Shown here piece by piece: positions 1 through 10,779 of a stretch of 64,000 nucleotides of DNA. Made by a program: the position numbers and the translations under genes. Numbering within the stretch: position 1 is the first letter of the stretch; each line of letters starts with the position of its first letter. The notes below the pieces were generated by a model. The model made no database searches, was not told the origin of the DNA, and saw only the letters and a list, made by a program, of their open reading frames with translations. Source of the DNA: Ailurus styani (lineage: Eukaryota; Chordata; Mammalia; Carnivora; Ailuridae); contig LNAC01000736.1 in NCBI GenBank assembly GCA_002007465.1, forward strand, positions 2,346 to 66,345. Direction: 5' to 3'.

Positions 1-592
1 GCAAGGGAAGCAAGGGCAAAAATGAACTATTGGGACTTCATCAAGATTAAAAGCTTTTGCACAGCAAAGGAAACAGTCAACAAAACCAAAAGACAACTGA
101 CAGAATGGGAGAAGATATTTGCAAATGACATATCAGATAAAGGGCTAGTATCCAAAATCTATAAAGAGCTTCTCAAACTCAACACCCATAAAACAAATAA
201 CCCAGTCAAGAAATGGGCAGAAGACATGAACAGACATTTCTCCAAAGAAGACATCCAAATGGCCAACAGACACATGAGAAAGTGCTCAACATCACTCGGC
301 ATCAGAGAAATACAAATCAAAACCACAGTGAGATACCACCTCACACCTGTCAGAATGGCTAAAATCAACAAGTCAGGAAATGAGAGATGTTGGCGAGGTT
401 GCGGAGAAAGGGGAACCCTCCTACACTGTTGGTGGGAATGCAAGTTGGTGCAGCCACTCTGGAAAACAGTATGGAGATTCCTCAAAAAGTTGAAAATGGA
501 GCTACCTTATGACCCAGCAATCGCACTACTGGGTATTTACCCTAAAGATACAAAGGTATTGATCCTCAGGGGCATGTGCACCCGAATGTTTA
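1..592 (+). pseudogene. L1 ORF2 C-terminal fragment
   Basis: This is the 3' third of a LINE-1 ORF2, the endonuclease/reverse-transcriptase protein that drives target-primed retrotransposition. An open frame runs from 22 to 606 and ends by chance in flanking DNA. It includes the carboxy-terminal cysteine motif CX3CX7HX4C (CWRGC ... H ... C, about codons 123-140 of the frame) and the conserved LLGIYPKD segment. All the endonuclease and RT domains lie off the left edge. The sequence pairs with the reverse complement of the younger L1 at 48.9-49.56 kb on both sides of the assembly gap there. Homology stops near 592, inside ORF2, so the last part of ORF2 and the 3' UTR are missing. A possible L1-like end ('tatacctcaattt' plus an A-rich tail) follows at about 619-640. 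It is a dead copy without an initiation context. Confidence 0.9.
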
Positions 593-639
593 AAATACAC
601 ATTTAAATGTGGCGGACTATACCTCAATTTAAAAAAGAA

Positions 640-2224
640 TAGAAAACTTAGACCTCTCATTTGGTAAAACAAAAGAACAAGCAAAAATTTCTTTTGCTTA
701 CTGTATTTTCAACAGAATGTTCCATATTGAAAATGATTTAAATGTAGAGTCTTGAATTTGGGCACCAGTCTCTATCCTGGTGATAGAGAATAGGTTCAAG
801 CCCTAACTCTTCTTTCCACTTCCTGCTGTTTTTACTAATAGCTATCTCCTAGCAAAAGGAAAAGATGAAAGAAGAAAAGCTCATATTTGCTTATATACTT
901 ACATTTGTGATTTTGCCTCATTTCCACAAGTATCATCTAATTCCCTCATGTCTCTTTGAGAAGCTACGTTTCTGATAGAAAAAAAAAATGTCTTCCCCTC
1001 CGGCCACTCTTTTTCACGGGAAAATAACTGTTGTAAACAATTTGGGAAATAAAATTAAAGTACAAAATGATACTTGTTTGCGACATGCAAAGACCTAGAA
1101 ATTGAACCAGCTGTATGTGAAGTGGGGTGAAGTTTTCACATGTGTGGTAAGTAAACCAGCATGTTATTTTCTGGCACATGGAGCATGTCCTTGCCATTAG
1201 CTTGGCACCTCTCTTTAAATACCAGAAAAAGCCTCTGGTCTGTATGACCAGCCCCGCCTATTATCTAGGTAATATCCCTTCTCCTCCCCTTGCTCCCTAC
1301 AGAAAACTGACTTTGCTCAGGATATAGCTCTCAGTTTAAATGCTCACCTCTCCAGATTCTTCTGCCATTTTGGATAACGAGATATAAGTGAGCCTACTTA
1401 CATTTCAGTGACAATTATAGAACTGTCAATTTCCTGATAAATTGATGATCAACTCAGATGACCCACGTCCTTTGCATTTAGCCTTCAGAAAGGGATGCAG
1501 TTATCCTGTGGGCATGAGAATGAAAGCAATACCCTAAGAGAAGCCACAGTTTGAGGGATTTTGGAGCAGATCAAGAAAAAAGCTATGGCCACCAGTCACG
1601 GTGATACACAACATGCCTGATTGGGCTGTGCTTGGATGGGGTTGCACAAGATGGGTTCACAACATGGGGCTGTCCAGAAGATCATAGTGAGGAGGGGCTG
1701 CTACCCTGATGGGTTAGGAAGGCAAGGCGACTCCCAGAGGAGATAGAGATAAGAGAGGGTTCTCATGTGCCCAACTGATGTTCCTCAGCAAATTGGTGGG
1801 GAGTTTGTAGGTCAGAGAACCCCCAAGGGCCATAACAGCTGGAGGTCTTATAACCACAAAGCTCTATACATCTATTACTAGCAGATGTGGAGTGAGGCTT
1901 TGTGAGGTATGCAAAGCAGGCAGACTCTAAGTGGCTAACAATCTACTCATTTGGACTCTCTTTAAAATAATTGCATGTGTAAAATTTTGAGTTTGGTACT
2001 GGCAGGCTTTTGTGTTGATGGATCTCAGCCTGCAGTGAAGGAATTAACTACCCAGGGGCCGATACCCAGAGGCTCATTTCTATAAGAGAGTGATGAAGCA
2101 GGAGCTAGATGGGGCTGGGTCCAGTATTGTGTTCTTAGGCAGTGCCACTGGCCTTGGCTTATGTACCTCTGCACTTCTAGTTACTTGAGTAAAAGAAAAC
2201 CTGTTTGGTTGAATCAGTAGATTC
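640..2224. other. unassigned non-coding sequence
   Basis: I recognise no repeat, RNA gene or plausible exon here. Open frames are short and lack codon-like composition. This is probably old repeat debris and unique DNA. Confidence 0.5.
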
Positions 2225-2450
2225 AGGGTCCTGTATAATATATACTGCTTTATTTTAGAAATCTTGTTAAGCTCTTTACATGTCCTTGTCCATTTACTCC
2301 TTACAACAATTCTATGCAATAACTATTCTCATACTTTCTTATACTTTCTATTCTTACACTTTCATGGGAAGAGACCGAGGCCCAGAGACCTAAAGGAACT
2401 TGTCAATAGTCACACTGCTAAATAAGACTTTGGAACCAGTATCTAGTTTA
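2225..2450 (-). mobile_element. MIR SINE remnant
   Basis: The stretch reads as the reverse complement of MIR. A 'ttacatgtcc...ttactccttacaac' segment is followed by 'gaccgaggcccagagacctaaaggaacttg' type text (the degraded 'aaactgaggcacagagaggttaagtaacttg' block) and 'gtcacactgctaaataag'. It is heavily diverged, with an internal TTCTTA-rich insertion near 2325-2360. Confidence 0.6.
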
Positions 2451-3095
2451 CTGAAAATAAATGGAGGAAAGAATGTTAATAACAATATGTAGAAGCACAG
2501 AAAGCCAGACTTGGAGACATGCTCCAGATAAACTGATCCAGCTTCTTCAAAAAGCCAACAGCCCAGTGAAAAAGAGAGGGAGAACTTTCTTCATTTAGAG
2601 ACTTGAGGTGACTTGTAGTGTTGGCTAATTTGGGCAAAACTCATGACAGCCTATCTCAACCACTGACCACATCTAAAAACTGAACAGAATATAAAAAGCT
2701 GCTACTTGAAGATATTGAAAAATAAGTAACAGTGGGCTGGGGACAAAAGTCAAATCCTGAATCATGATGCATGACATGGACAGTTTCCATTGTGTGGAAC
2801 TGTGTGTCTGTGTAGGAGGCTAAACTCTGAGAAGTCCATCTTTCTGGATAGAGGACTAGAAAAGACAGCATGGAGCCAGAGATTGCAGGATAAATCCCAC
2901 ATTGCAGAAAGCCGGAAAAGAGCACCCCCCAGTTCTGTGTATGAACTGACATAAGTCCCGAGTTCCCCTGTGAACTGTATATGTCACAGACCAAATACAC
3001 ATAGTGGAGTGTTTGAGAACTGAATTCCATATAAACCACTGCCCCAGTGCCAGACTAACCCTTGTGTGGTGTCTGTCCTGGGCCAGACGTTTCAC
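2451..3095. other. unassigned non-coding sequence
   Basis: No recognisable element. Two overlapping minus-strand open frames (2656-3039 and 2856-3095) have no recognisable domain and look like chance. Confidence 0.5.
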
Positions 3096-3099
3096 TAAA

Positions 3100-3790
3100 G
3101 AAAATATATAGTAGGCAAATTAGCACATAGAAGCATCCTCAACATGACTCCATCCTCAGGAACATGCAAATTAAAACCACAAAGATGTAATTCTATGCAC
3201 CTCTCAGAATGACTACAATAATCAATAGTGACAACACAAAAGGCCAGCAACAGTGCAGAGCAACTAGGACATTCCTACACATCTGCTGGGAATACAAAAT
3301 AACATAGCTACCTTGGAAAAATAGTTTGGCCATTTCTTACAAAGTTGAACATGCACTCACCTTATGATTCAATCCTACTCATAGCTATTTACCCAAGAAA
3401 GATGAAAATAGTCACATAAAAACCTACATATGAAGGTTTATAACAGCTTTATTTATAACCACCCCCTCCCTCAACACTGGAAACAACCCAACATCCTCTA
3501 GCTGGTTCATGGATAAGCAAGTTGTGGTATATACAAGCAACGGAATGCTACCCAGGATTATATGACATACTGGCAAAGACATCATTATAGGGATAGAGAA
3601 TATATTACTCAGCAGCTGTTGAAGAAAGTGTCACTACTGGGGGAGGGAACCAGCCAAAGGGAATTTTTTGGTAGTGATGAAATTGTTAGTATCTTGTGAT
3701 GGTTACACAAATGGAGGCATTTGTCTAAACTCATAAAACAGTACATTAAAAAAGATGAATTTTACCTTAAATTCTTCTTCTTAATTTTTT
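3100..3790 (+). mobile_element. older L1, ORF2 end and 3' UTR
   Basis: Typical L1 phrases appear in order on the plus strand: aacatgcaaattaaaaccacaa, cacctctcagaatgac, ggccagcaacagtgcagagc, a degraded 'ttacccaagaaagatgaaaa' and 'tggataagcaagttgtggtatata', then a 3' UTR and A-rich end near 3790. Many substitutions and indels close every frame, so this is an old copy (L1MA/MB-like age). Confidence 0.8.
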
Positions 3791-4473
3791 TACTGTAAAT
3801 TCTATAAACTAAATAATTTTTTAAAAAGTCATTCAAGTGATGTATCAACCAAATGTAACATGTAGTCTTTTTTGATTGTGATTTGAATGAACTAACTGAA
3901 AAAAGACATTTCGAGATTTCTGTGGAAACTTATATTTGGAGTCTATGTTAAATGATACCAAGGAATTGTTGCTTTTGTGAGGGGTCATGTGGGCATTGTG
4001 TTTGAGTGAAAAATATCCATATGTTTAAGAGATGCTTACAACAGCGTGGCATACAGCCATTCATCGTACCATTCAATGTTGGTTATGTCCACAAATTTTC
4101 AAAAATTTTAGCAAATAATCAAAACAAAAAACTGCTTGGTGTCAAAATAAGCAAAAATGAAGTTTTTTAAAGTAGTGGATCTAAGATTCATACCTATTTT
4201 TAATATGTTGAAGTCCTTACTCTTTCCCACTATGTTCTACAGCTGTTCATCCCAACTTATTTGTTGCAACTTTCCTATTTCCATATATGAAATAGAAAGT
4301 ATGTAAATAATCTCAGAGTGACTACTGAAATTATTCAAGTAATATGCAAAAACATGCCTTCATGAATTGCTTTAATACACTGTCTTCTCCATTGAGAAGC
4401 TATTCCCCCATCCACGGCAGGAAGAATGCCATCAAAATGCCATTGGAATTTTTCTAAATAATAAAAAGCTGTC
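3791..4473. other. AT-rich unassigned sequence
   Basis: AT-rich, with no gene signal. I see no specific repeat family. Confidence 0.45.
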
Positions 4474-4489
4474 AAGAATTTGAAACACT

Positions 4490-4688
4490 AGGGCGCCTGG
4501 GTGGTTCAGTGGGTTAAAGCCTCCGCCTTCGGCTCAGGTCATGATCTCAGGGTCCTGAGATCGAGGCCCATATCGGGCTCTCCGCTCAGCGGAAAGCCTG
4601 CTTTCCCCTCTCTCTCTCTGCCTGCCTCTCTGCCTACTTGTGATCTCTCTCTCTGTGTCAAATAAATAAATAAAATCTTAAAAAAAAA
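4490..4688 (+). mobile_element. CAN-SINE, mustelid-type (tRNA-Lys derived)
   Basis: The element has a tRNA-like head (gggcgcctgggtggttcag...), a CT-rich body (ctgcctgcctctctgcc), an AATAAA-type tail (aaataaataaataaaatctt) and A10. Perfect 16-bp target-site duplications, AAGAATTTGAAACACT, lie at 4474-4489 and 4689-4704. The A box reads tggttcagtggg. It is full length and young. Confidence 0.97.
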
Positions 4689-4705
4689 AAGAATTTGAAA
4701 CACTG

Positions 4706-4994
4706 TTCCTTTTTTTAATTTCATTTTTCAAATTTAAATTCAATTAATTAATATATAATGTATTATTAATTTCATAGGTAGAGGTCAGTGATTCATCAGT
4801 CTTTTATAACACCGAGTGCTCATTATATCACGTGCCCTCGTTAACGTCTATCGTCAGTTACTCCATCCCTCTATCTCTCCCTCCAGCAACACTCAGTTTG
4901 TTTCCTATGATTAAGAGTCTCTTACGGTTTGTCTCCCTCTCTGATTTCATCTTGTTTTATTTTTCCCTCCCTTCCCCTATGATCCTCTGTTTTG
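4706..4994 (-). mobile_element. 5'-truncated L1 3' UTR, older caniform type
   Basis: The element lies on the minus strand with a T-rich start at 4706. It matches the 3' UTR of the middle-aged L1 at 48.08-48.30 kb (ccagcaacactcagtttgtttcct, gattaagagtctctta, catcttgttttatttttccctccctt). A TGAAACACTG direct repeat at 4696-4705 and 4995-5004 is the likely target-site duplication. It is truncated inside the 3' UTR. Confidence 0.85.
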
Positions 4995-5080
4995 TGAAAC
5001 ACTGACTTCTTATAAAGACCTCAGAAATTTCCCCGTAGTTCCCCTCTGTTGATATATCTTGGTTAAAACAATCATTTCAG

Positions 5081-5285
5081 GGCACCTGAGTGGCTCAGTG
5101 GGTTAAAGCCTCTGCCTTTGGCTCAGGTCGTGATCTCAGGGTCCTGGGATTGAGGCCCTCATCAGGCTCTCTGCTCAGCAGGGAGCCTGCTTCCTCCTCT
5201 CTCTTTCTGCCTGCCTCTGCCTACTTGTGATCTCTCTCTCTCTCTCTGTCAAATAAATAAATAAATCTTTAAATACCCCAAAAAC
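5081..5285 (+). mobile_element. CAN-SINE, mustelid-type
   Basis: The head is ggcacctgagtggctcagtgggttaaagcc, followed by a CT-rich body and a tail of (AAAT)n plus ctttaaa. The target-site duplication ACAATCATTT occurs at 5068-5077 and 5286-5295. Confidence 0.95.
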
Positions 5286-5295
5286 ACAATCATTT

Positions 5296-5799
5296 TAAAA
5301 ATATTTCAGTGGGGTCAGATGGTAGATACTTTGAAAATTATGAGAAGGCATTACGTTAATACATCTGAGGATGGCACAATCAGAATGTGGAGGGCCAGGT
5401 GTTACTCCAGCCCTCTTCTTGTGGTATCCTCACCACCATGCACCTGGCAGACTCTCATAGTGCTCTCAAGTCATTGCATCACCAAGAGAAATACGTTGCT
5501 CTACACATTTCAAGGTGAACCTAGAAGCTGCCCACGGTATGACTATAGAGAAACCATCTGGACCCACAGCAGAATAACCATCTGTTTGCACCTTGTTTGT
5601 TGCTTAGCCATTAAGATGAAATGTGGCCCAGGAAATACTGCTGTAATACAGCACAAAATAATATCTCATGATGGCCTTCAGTTTTGTGAGAGGGCCATTT
5701 TCCCTTATATATATTTCTCTTATACATCTAAAATATATACTTTTTATTTAGTTATACACATACACTCTTACTTATACATCAATCTAGATCAATTAAAAA
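5296..5799. other. unassigned non-coding sequence
   Basis: This contains most of a 180-codon plus-strand open frame (5319-5861). That frame runs into a MIR, shows no domain and is AT-rich and irregular, so I do not call it a gene. Confidence 0.5.
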
Positions 5800-5945
5800 A
5801 AAAACATTTACTGAGCATTTGCTATGGACCAAGCAAGGTTCTAGCACTTTTTATGTATTAACTCATTTCACCCTCACAAAACCATAGACATGGTGTTGCA
5901 TTCATATCCATCTTACAGATAAGGCAGGTTGCTTCTCAACTAGGG
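5800..5945 (-). mobile_element. MIR SINE remnant
   Basis: It reads as reversed MIR: catttactgagcatttgcta, then ctagcactttttatgtattaactcatttcaccctcac, then atccatcttacagataaggca. Confidence 0.8.
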
Positions 5946-6519
5946 ACACTGGGCTATAAATGTCATTCAGAATTGTATACGGAAATTTAAACTTGTACTA
6001 CTGAAAATTGCTCAATAGAACTAATATACTACATAAAAATATATTTAAGTGTTTAAAGCAAAATACTATCCATTCTATAAATAATTTCAACTCTTAAATA
6101 CATCCATATACTATGTCCTGGTATGGTGAGCACTTTTTTTGTCCCCACACCAGCTTTCACCTTCATGTGGTCCTGTGGAAAATGACCCTAGCTCGGGCTG
6201 ATATTTGATGGGGCATCTGATTCAGGTTGGGCCAAAACACAGACATTTGATTAGTTCAGTATTCGTCTTCAGGACTTCTGTAACCAGAAGTGGTAAAGAG
6301 AGGAATTCACTCATTGTTGGGGGAACATGTGAGTCAGGAGCCAGAGAGAGCCAAGTTTTTTGCCACATGATGGAATTTAATCTTCTTTGGGGACAAATAA
6401 ATGAAGCCAACACCCATTGGTGGGAGAAAGAAACCGAAGTCCAGCTGTATCAAGACTTTATTTCCCATTGTTCTTGAAGCCCAGGTGTGTGTCTACACAT
6501 GTGTTCATCCTTTTCTTTA

Positions 6520-7075
6520 ATCAATGGTCTCTTTCAGCAAGTTCCCCTTTTCCACCAAATATATTAAGCTGTTTTTTTTCAACTGGGCATGTGTAGTAAA
6601 TTGCATTATTGTTACAAATTTTCTCTTTTTCCCTTGAATAAACTAAGTATCCATACATACCCTTTGCCAGTGACTTGCATTCCTCCTGGTGGGGGGTATA
6701 TATCTCTGCCTCATTGACTTTGGGTTTGGCCATGTGACCCATTCAGTCCAGGCGTAGTGTGAGAAGTGACAGGGTGACAGTTTGAGCAGAATTCTTTAAG
6801 AGGTGGTACATATTTCCACCATGACACTTGAGTTTTTGCCCTCCACCGTGTGAACAACGTGTATCAAATAGGGACCACTTCTCTAGCCTGGTTTAGCATA
6901 AGCAGAGATATAGCATTGACCCATCATCCACCTGCTGCCTTCAACATAGCCTCAGACCCACAGAGCTGGAGTCAACCAGCTCCTGGCATGCAACCTGAGT
7001 GACAGACCTTTGTTCTTGTAAGTCTCTGAGATTTTGAAGTTGTTACACAGCATTACCTCAGCAAGAACTGACTGT
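6520..7075 (+). mobile_element. LTR-like ancient repeat, family not assigned
   Basis: The stretch holds phrases seen in old mammalian LTR-type repeats: gggtttggccatgtgacc, gtgtgagaagtgacagggtgacag, ttctttaagaggtggtaca, a ctgagattttgaagttgttacacagcatta end. It is heavily diverged. Another repeat class is possible. Confidence 0.4.
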
Positions 7076-7099
7076 CATGGGGCTATTATAGTCTTAATC

Positions 7100-7275
7100 A
7101 ATTTGTCTTATGCAAAAGTGCTTTTATAGGCCCTAAGTCCTTGAGGATAGGATTATTATTATTGCTTATTTTGCAGTTGTGGAAACTGAGTCTTAAAATG
7201 TATAAACAACTTTCCCAAAGGTACTGAAAGAGATGGGAATCAAATATAGTGACTCCAGAGCACATGAACCTAAAG
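7100..7275 (-). mobile_element. MIR SINE remnant
   Basis: Reversed MIR core: ttattttgcagttgtggaaactgagtc, then caactttcccaaaggtactga and gactccagagcaca. Confidence 0.65.
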
Positions 7276-8311
7276 ATTTTTATAATGTCTCAAGCCACTT
7301 CACACTTTTATAATCTGCATACATAGCATATTTAGTTGCTATGTGTGGGGAAGTATAACCTGACCAGGAATATGTCTAAATTGGTGTACCTCATTGCGAG
7401 ATTTTATTGACAATATTACATAAATTTGCAATACATACATCATCCTTACAAGAATATACTATGCTGTATAAGTGTCACTAGTTTTAAGAAATTCTAAAGA
7501 GTAAGATATTTGAAGTTTAGAGAAGATGAAGTAGGAAATTTTTATTTGCAATATTACGTTTTTTGTTTTCATTTTCAAATGGACACAATGTGAACTTTTT
7601 TTTAGATAGAAATCTCTCCAAGCATATTTAAAATGTTATACAGTTTACAAAATTAGATTTGTATGCATTTTCCCAAAATTGTGTAAAAATTATATTACAT
7701 CTGTAACAGACTGAATATCTACAATAAATTATATTAACAGGGGAGGTTTTATGCCAATTAACAAGTGCCTTTAAAAAATAATTGATGATTCAGTAGCATT
7801 CCTAACTATTATTTTTGAGTTTTAGACATTTTAACGAGCAGTTTCAGGGGTAATTGTTACTGTTGTTATTTTTAGACACATGGCAGAGTCTAAGTACCAA
7901 TTTGTTCTTCTATCTACATATTTGCCTAATTTCTACAAGTGATGAAATGTATCTGTCCTCACAGGAGTTGTCCTTTGGCAGCATGTTGGGATTTAGTTCA
8001 AGAGAAAGAGAGAAAGGGGAAAACTGGTGCAGGACAGAGCCTAGCTTTCTCCACACCCAGGCATCTCTGTGCTTTGGAACAAAAGCACACCATGTCAGAC
8101 AGCTTTTTATTGTGATAAACAAAGAGTGGAATATTTAGAATGCTCTTCCTTTAAAATCTTGTCCCCAGAGTATTGATTCTTTTTAAAGTGTATCTTGTAA
8201 GACTGCCAGAGGCTGTCCTTTCAAACAGTTCTTCCTCTCCATCAGTAAGAGGTTGACTCAAGGACACCAAATCAGTTTTTTTTTAATGTACATCTTTTAC
8301 TTCCTGTTAGT
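7276..8311. other. unassigned AT-rich sequence
   Basis: No repeat family or gene recognised. The two short frames near 7854-8138, one on each strand, are unremarkable. Confidence 0.45.
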
Positions 8312-8322
8312 TGGGTTGATAA

Positions 8323-8483
8323 GTTTTTTTTTTTTAAGATTTTATCCATTTATTTGACAGAGAGAGATCACAAGCAGGCAGAGAGACAGGCAGAGAGGAG
8401 GAAGCAGGCTCGATCCCAGGACCCTGAGATCATGACCTGAGCCAAAGGCAGAGGCTTTAACCCACTGAGCCACCCAGGTGCCC
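8323..8483 (-). mobile_element. CAN-SINE, mustelid-type, internally deleted
   Basis: Minus-strand element: T14 tail, ttatttgacagagagagatcacaag, and the head gtttaacccactgagccacccaggtgcc reversed. The target-site duplication TGGGTTGATAA is at 8312-8322 and 8484-8494. About 35 bp between 'gaagcaggct' and 'cgatcccagg' are missing relative to the copies at 11.4 and 15.9 kb. Confidence 0.95.
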
Positions 8484-8667
8484 TGGGTTGATAACTTTTG
8501 AGTGACCTTTCAAGTTCTTTGATTTATTAGAGATAACATCTTTACATATGTAAGGCAAAGGTTAGGACTTGGTAATAAAAGTGAACAAGAGGTCTTGAGG
8601 TGAGAATCAGAAGAGCTCTGCACATGGTTCATAGGCTGGAAATGTTGGAGTTAGGAGTACTGATTTT

Positions 8668-8806
8668 ATCTATGTGTCTACTTATCTATCATCTATATCT
8701 ATATATCATCATCTATCTATATCTGCATATCTATGCTTCTATCTCTACCTCCCATCTTTCTCTCCCTTTCTCTCTCTCTTACCTATCTCTCAATCTATCT
8801 TTGCAG
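8668..8806. repeat. impure (CTAT)n/(CT)n microsatellite
   Basis: Imperfect tetranucleotide tract (tctatcatctatatctatata...) passing into CT-rich text (ctctccctttctctctctctt). The two overlapping open frames across it simply translate the repeat. Confidence 0.85.
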
Positions 8807-8809
8807 GTG

Positions 8810-10779
8810 GTGGAAGAGATGGATCTGGGAAAGGCATTCATTTCAGTTGGGTCTCTGCACAATCACTGTAACTTGTTGTGGTCTGTGATCAAACTTTAGG
8901 CAAATATTAGACAACAGAAATGAGTGCAGACATGATTCCATGGTCTGTGTGGATTATAGAAAGAGAACGAAACTGTTATTTGATTAAGGACTGGAGGAAT
9001 CTAGTTGCAATCACAAATGCAAACCAGAGCAGGTGAAAGATATTAGCAAAGCATGCGTGAATTTGAATACGATATAGTTGAGAGATGGAAGTTAAGCATT
9101 AACACAAAGCATTCCTTATTCTTCCTGGCATCTCCATTTGGGTCACTATAGTACTGTGCCAATTTTTCTCAATGGAGCTTTTTAAGATCACACAAGATTT
9201 CCAGTTCAAACAACCAGAATAAGCACTTGTAATTTTCCATTTTTCAAGGTCACCTATAGAATGTATTTGGATTCTTCTTTTAGTTGAAATGAGCTCTATG
9301 TCTCTGTTATCTGATTTGCCCCATTAATTAGTATTTGGAGTTGGGTTTTCATAGAAAAAATAAAAATATTTTTAAAAGATTGCCTTCAGTATTAATAATA
9401 CATTGGAAATATGTTCAACATATATATTGTAACATATACTGAACATATAGTTCAAGTGGCACATTTTTCAGATTTAGCCATAAATTTGCCTTCCCAAAAC
9501 AAGGGGAAATGCCATTATTTTCACATTTAAGCCCTAACACTTTATCTTTTTTTTGTGTATATATCTTAAAAGGAAACAAAACAATTTTGTGTTTACTCTG
9601 TTAGTCTGGAGCCTATTAAATTCTGTTTCTAATGTTTTCTAGAAGGCTTCGCTGAATCCATATTGATCTATCCATATCTATCCATATCTAACTAAGCTGC
9701 GTTCTCCCATATCATTAGTCTTTTATTGACAATACCCAGTTCCAGGAAAAGTGATGAGTCATCAAATATACGGTATAACAGCTTAACTGAAGCTGACATA
9801 GAAAATATGCAAGGAGACTAGTTAGAGTACAGACAAGCTCATGCTTGCTCTATTAATGGGTGACATTTTAAACAATAGAGCTGTCACACTCTCCTGTGAA
9901 TAAAGGGGCTTAATCATAGCAGGAATTAGTGCACACGACAGGTGATTATGTGTTGGAAACATGCCAGGACCATCTGTGATGCTTCACATTATTTGTAATC
10001 TCAGTAATTGCAGCTTTGGGGAAAAAATTATTTGGGATTGGAGAACTCAGGTTTGGGGGAAGAAATAAACAAAACCACATACAACCCACTTATTTCAACA
10101 ATAGAGGTCTCTACAAATGGGAAAAGTTCAACTCACATTATCAATTTAAGTCCATTCCCCTCCTCACCAATTCAACAACAAAGCAATATAATCATGGTAT
10201 TTTTTTTCACTTTCTCAAAGCCCAATTATAGTGCCTCTTTGCCAATAAAATAAGCCTGCTATCATCTACTTACTAAATTGAGATGAGAATTTCTTCTAAA
10301 ATTATTTAGTCTATACTATCTGAAGCCACTCAGGAAAACATGAGGCCCAATTGAAAAGGTATTTTTCCCTGTTGAATATTCTGCTGTTTAGCTAAGCTAT
10401 GATAAATATTTGATTACCTTCTGTTGAGGTTTACGAAAACAGATAATTCTTTAACCCTGATAAAATTTGTTGAGAATGATCCAGTTGGAACCATGGTTTG
10501 GAGAATTCCAGACGTAAGAGACTGGAAAGCAGAAGGGAAAAATGAAAAAAATACCAGGAAAGATTCACGGAGTTGGGAAACAAAATTCTGGTCTTATGTT
10601 CCAGCTAACCTATAGCAATGAGGAATCATGTAAAAACCAGCTTTGTCTTAGCTGTTGATCTTTCATCTTATTGATTGCTTTTCAATGGAAATAATACCTC
10701 AAACCTTTCTATTTTCTTCATACCCATGTCATTATCACTACAAAATGCAATCTTGGCACCATAGCTTTCCTTTAGATAT
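8810..10779. other. unique-looking non-coding sequence
   Basis: I see no repeat copy in this roughly 2-kb stretch, apart from a small (TATCCA)3 run at about 9659-9688 and the 13-bp palindrome listed separately. No splice-site-flanked coding segment is evident. Confidence 0.45.
9752..9764. promoter_or_regulatory. AP-1-type palindrome (candidate)
   Basis: TGATGAGTCATCA is a perfect inverted repeat around a central G and contains the AP-1 core TGAGTCA. It lies in repeat-free sequence. Its regulatory role is inferred only from the motif. Confidence 0.3.

Noticed and set aside
5319..5861. 180-codon plus-strand frame considered as a novel gene
   Set aside because: It runs into a MIR at its 3' end, contains AT-rich low-complexity text and shows no domain or splice structure.
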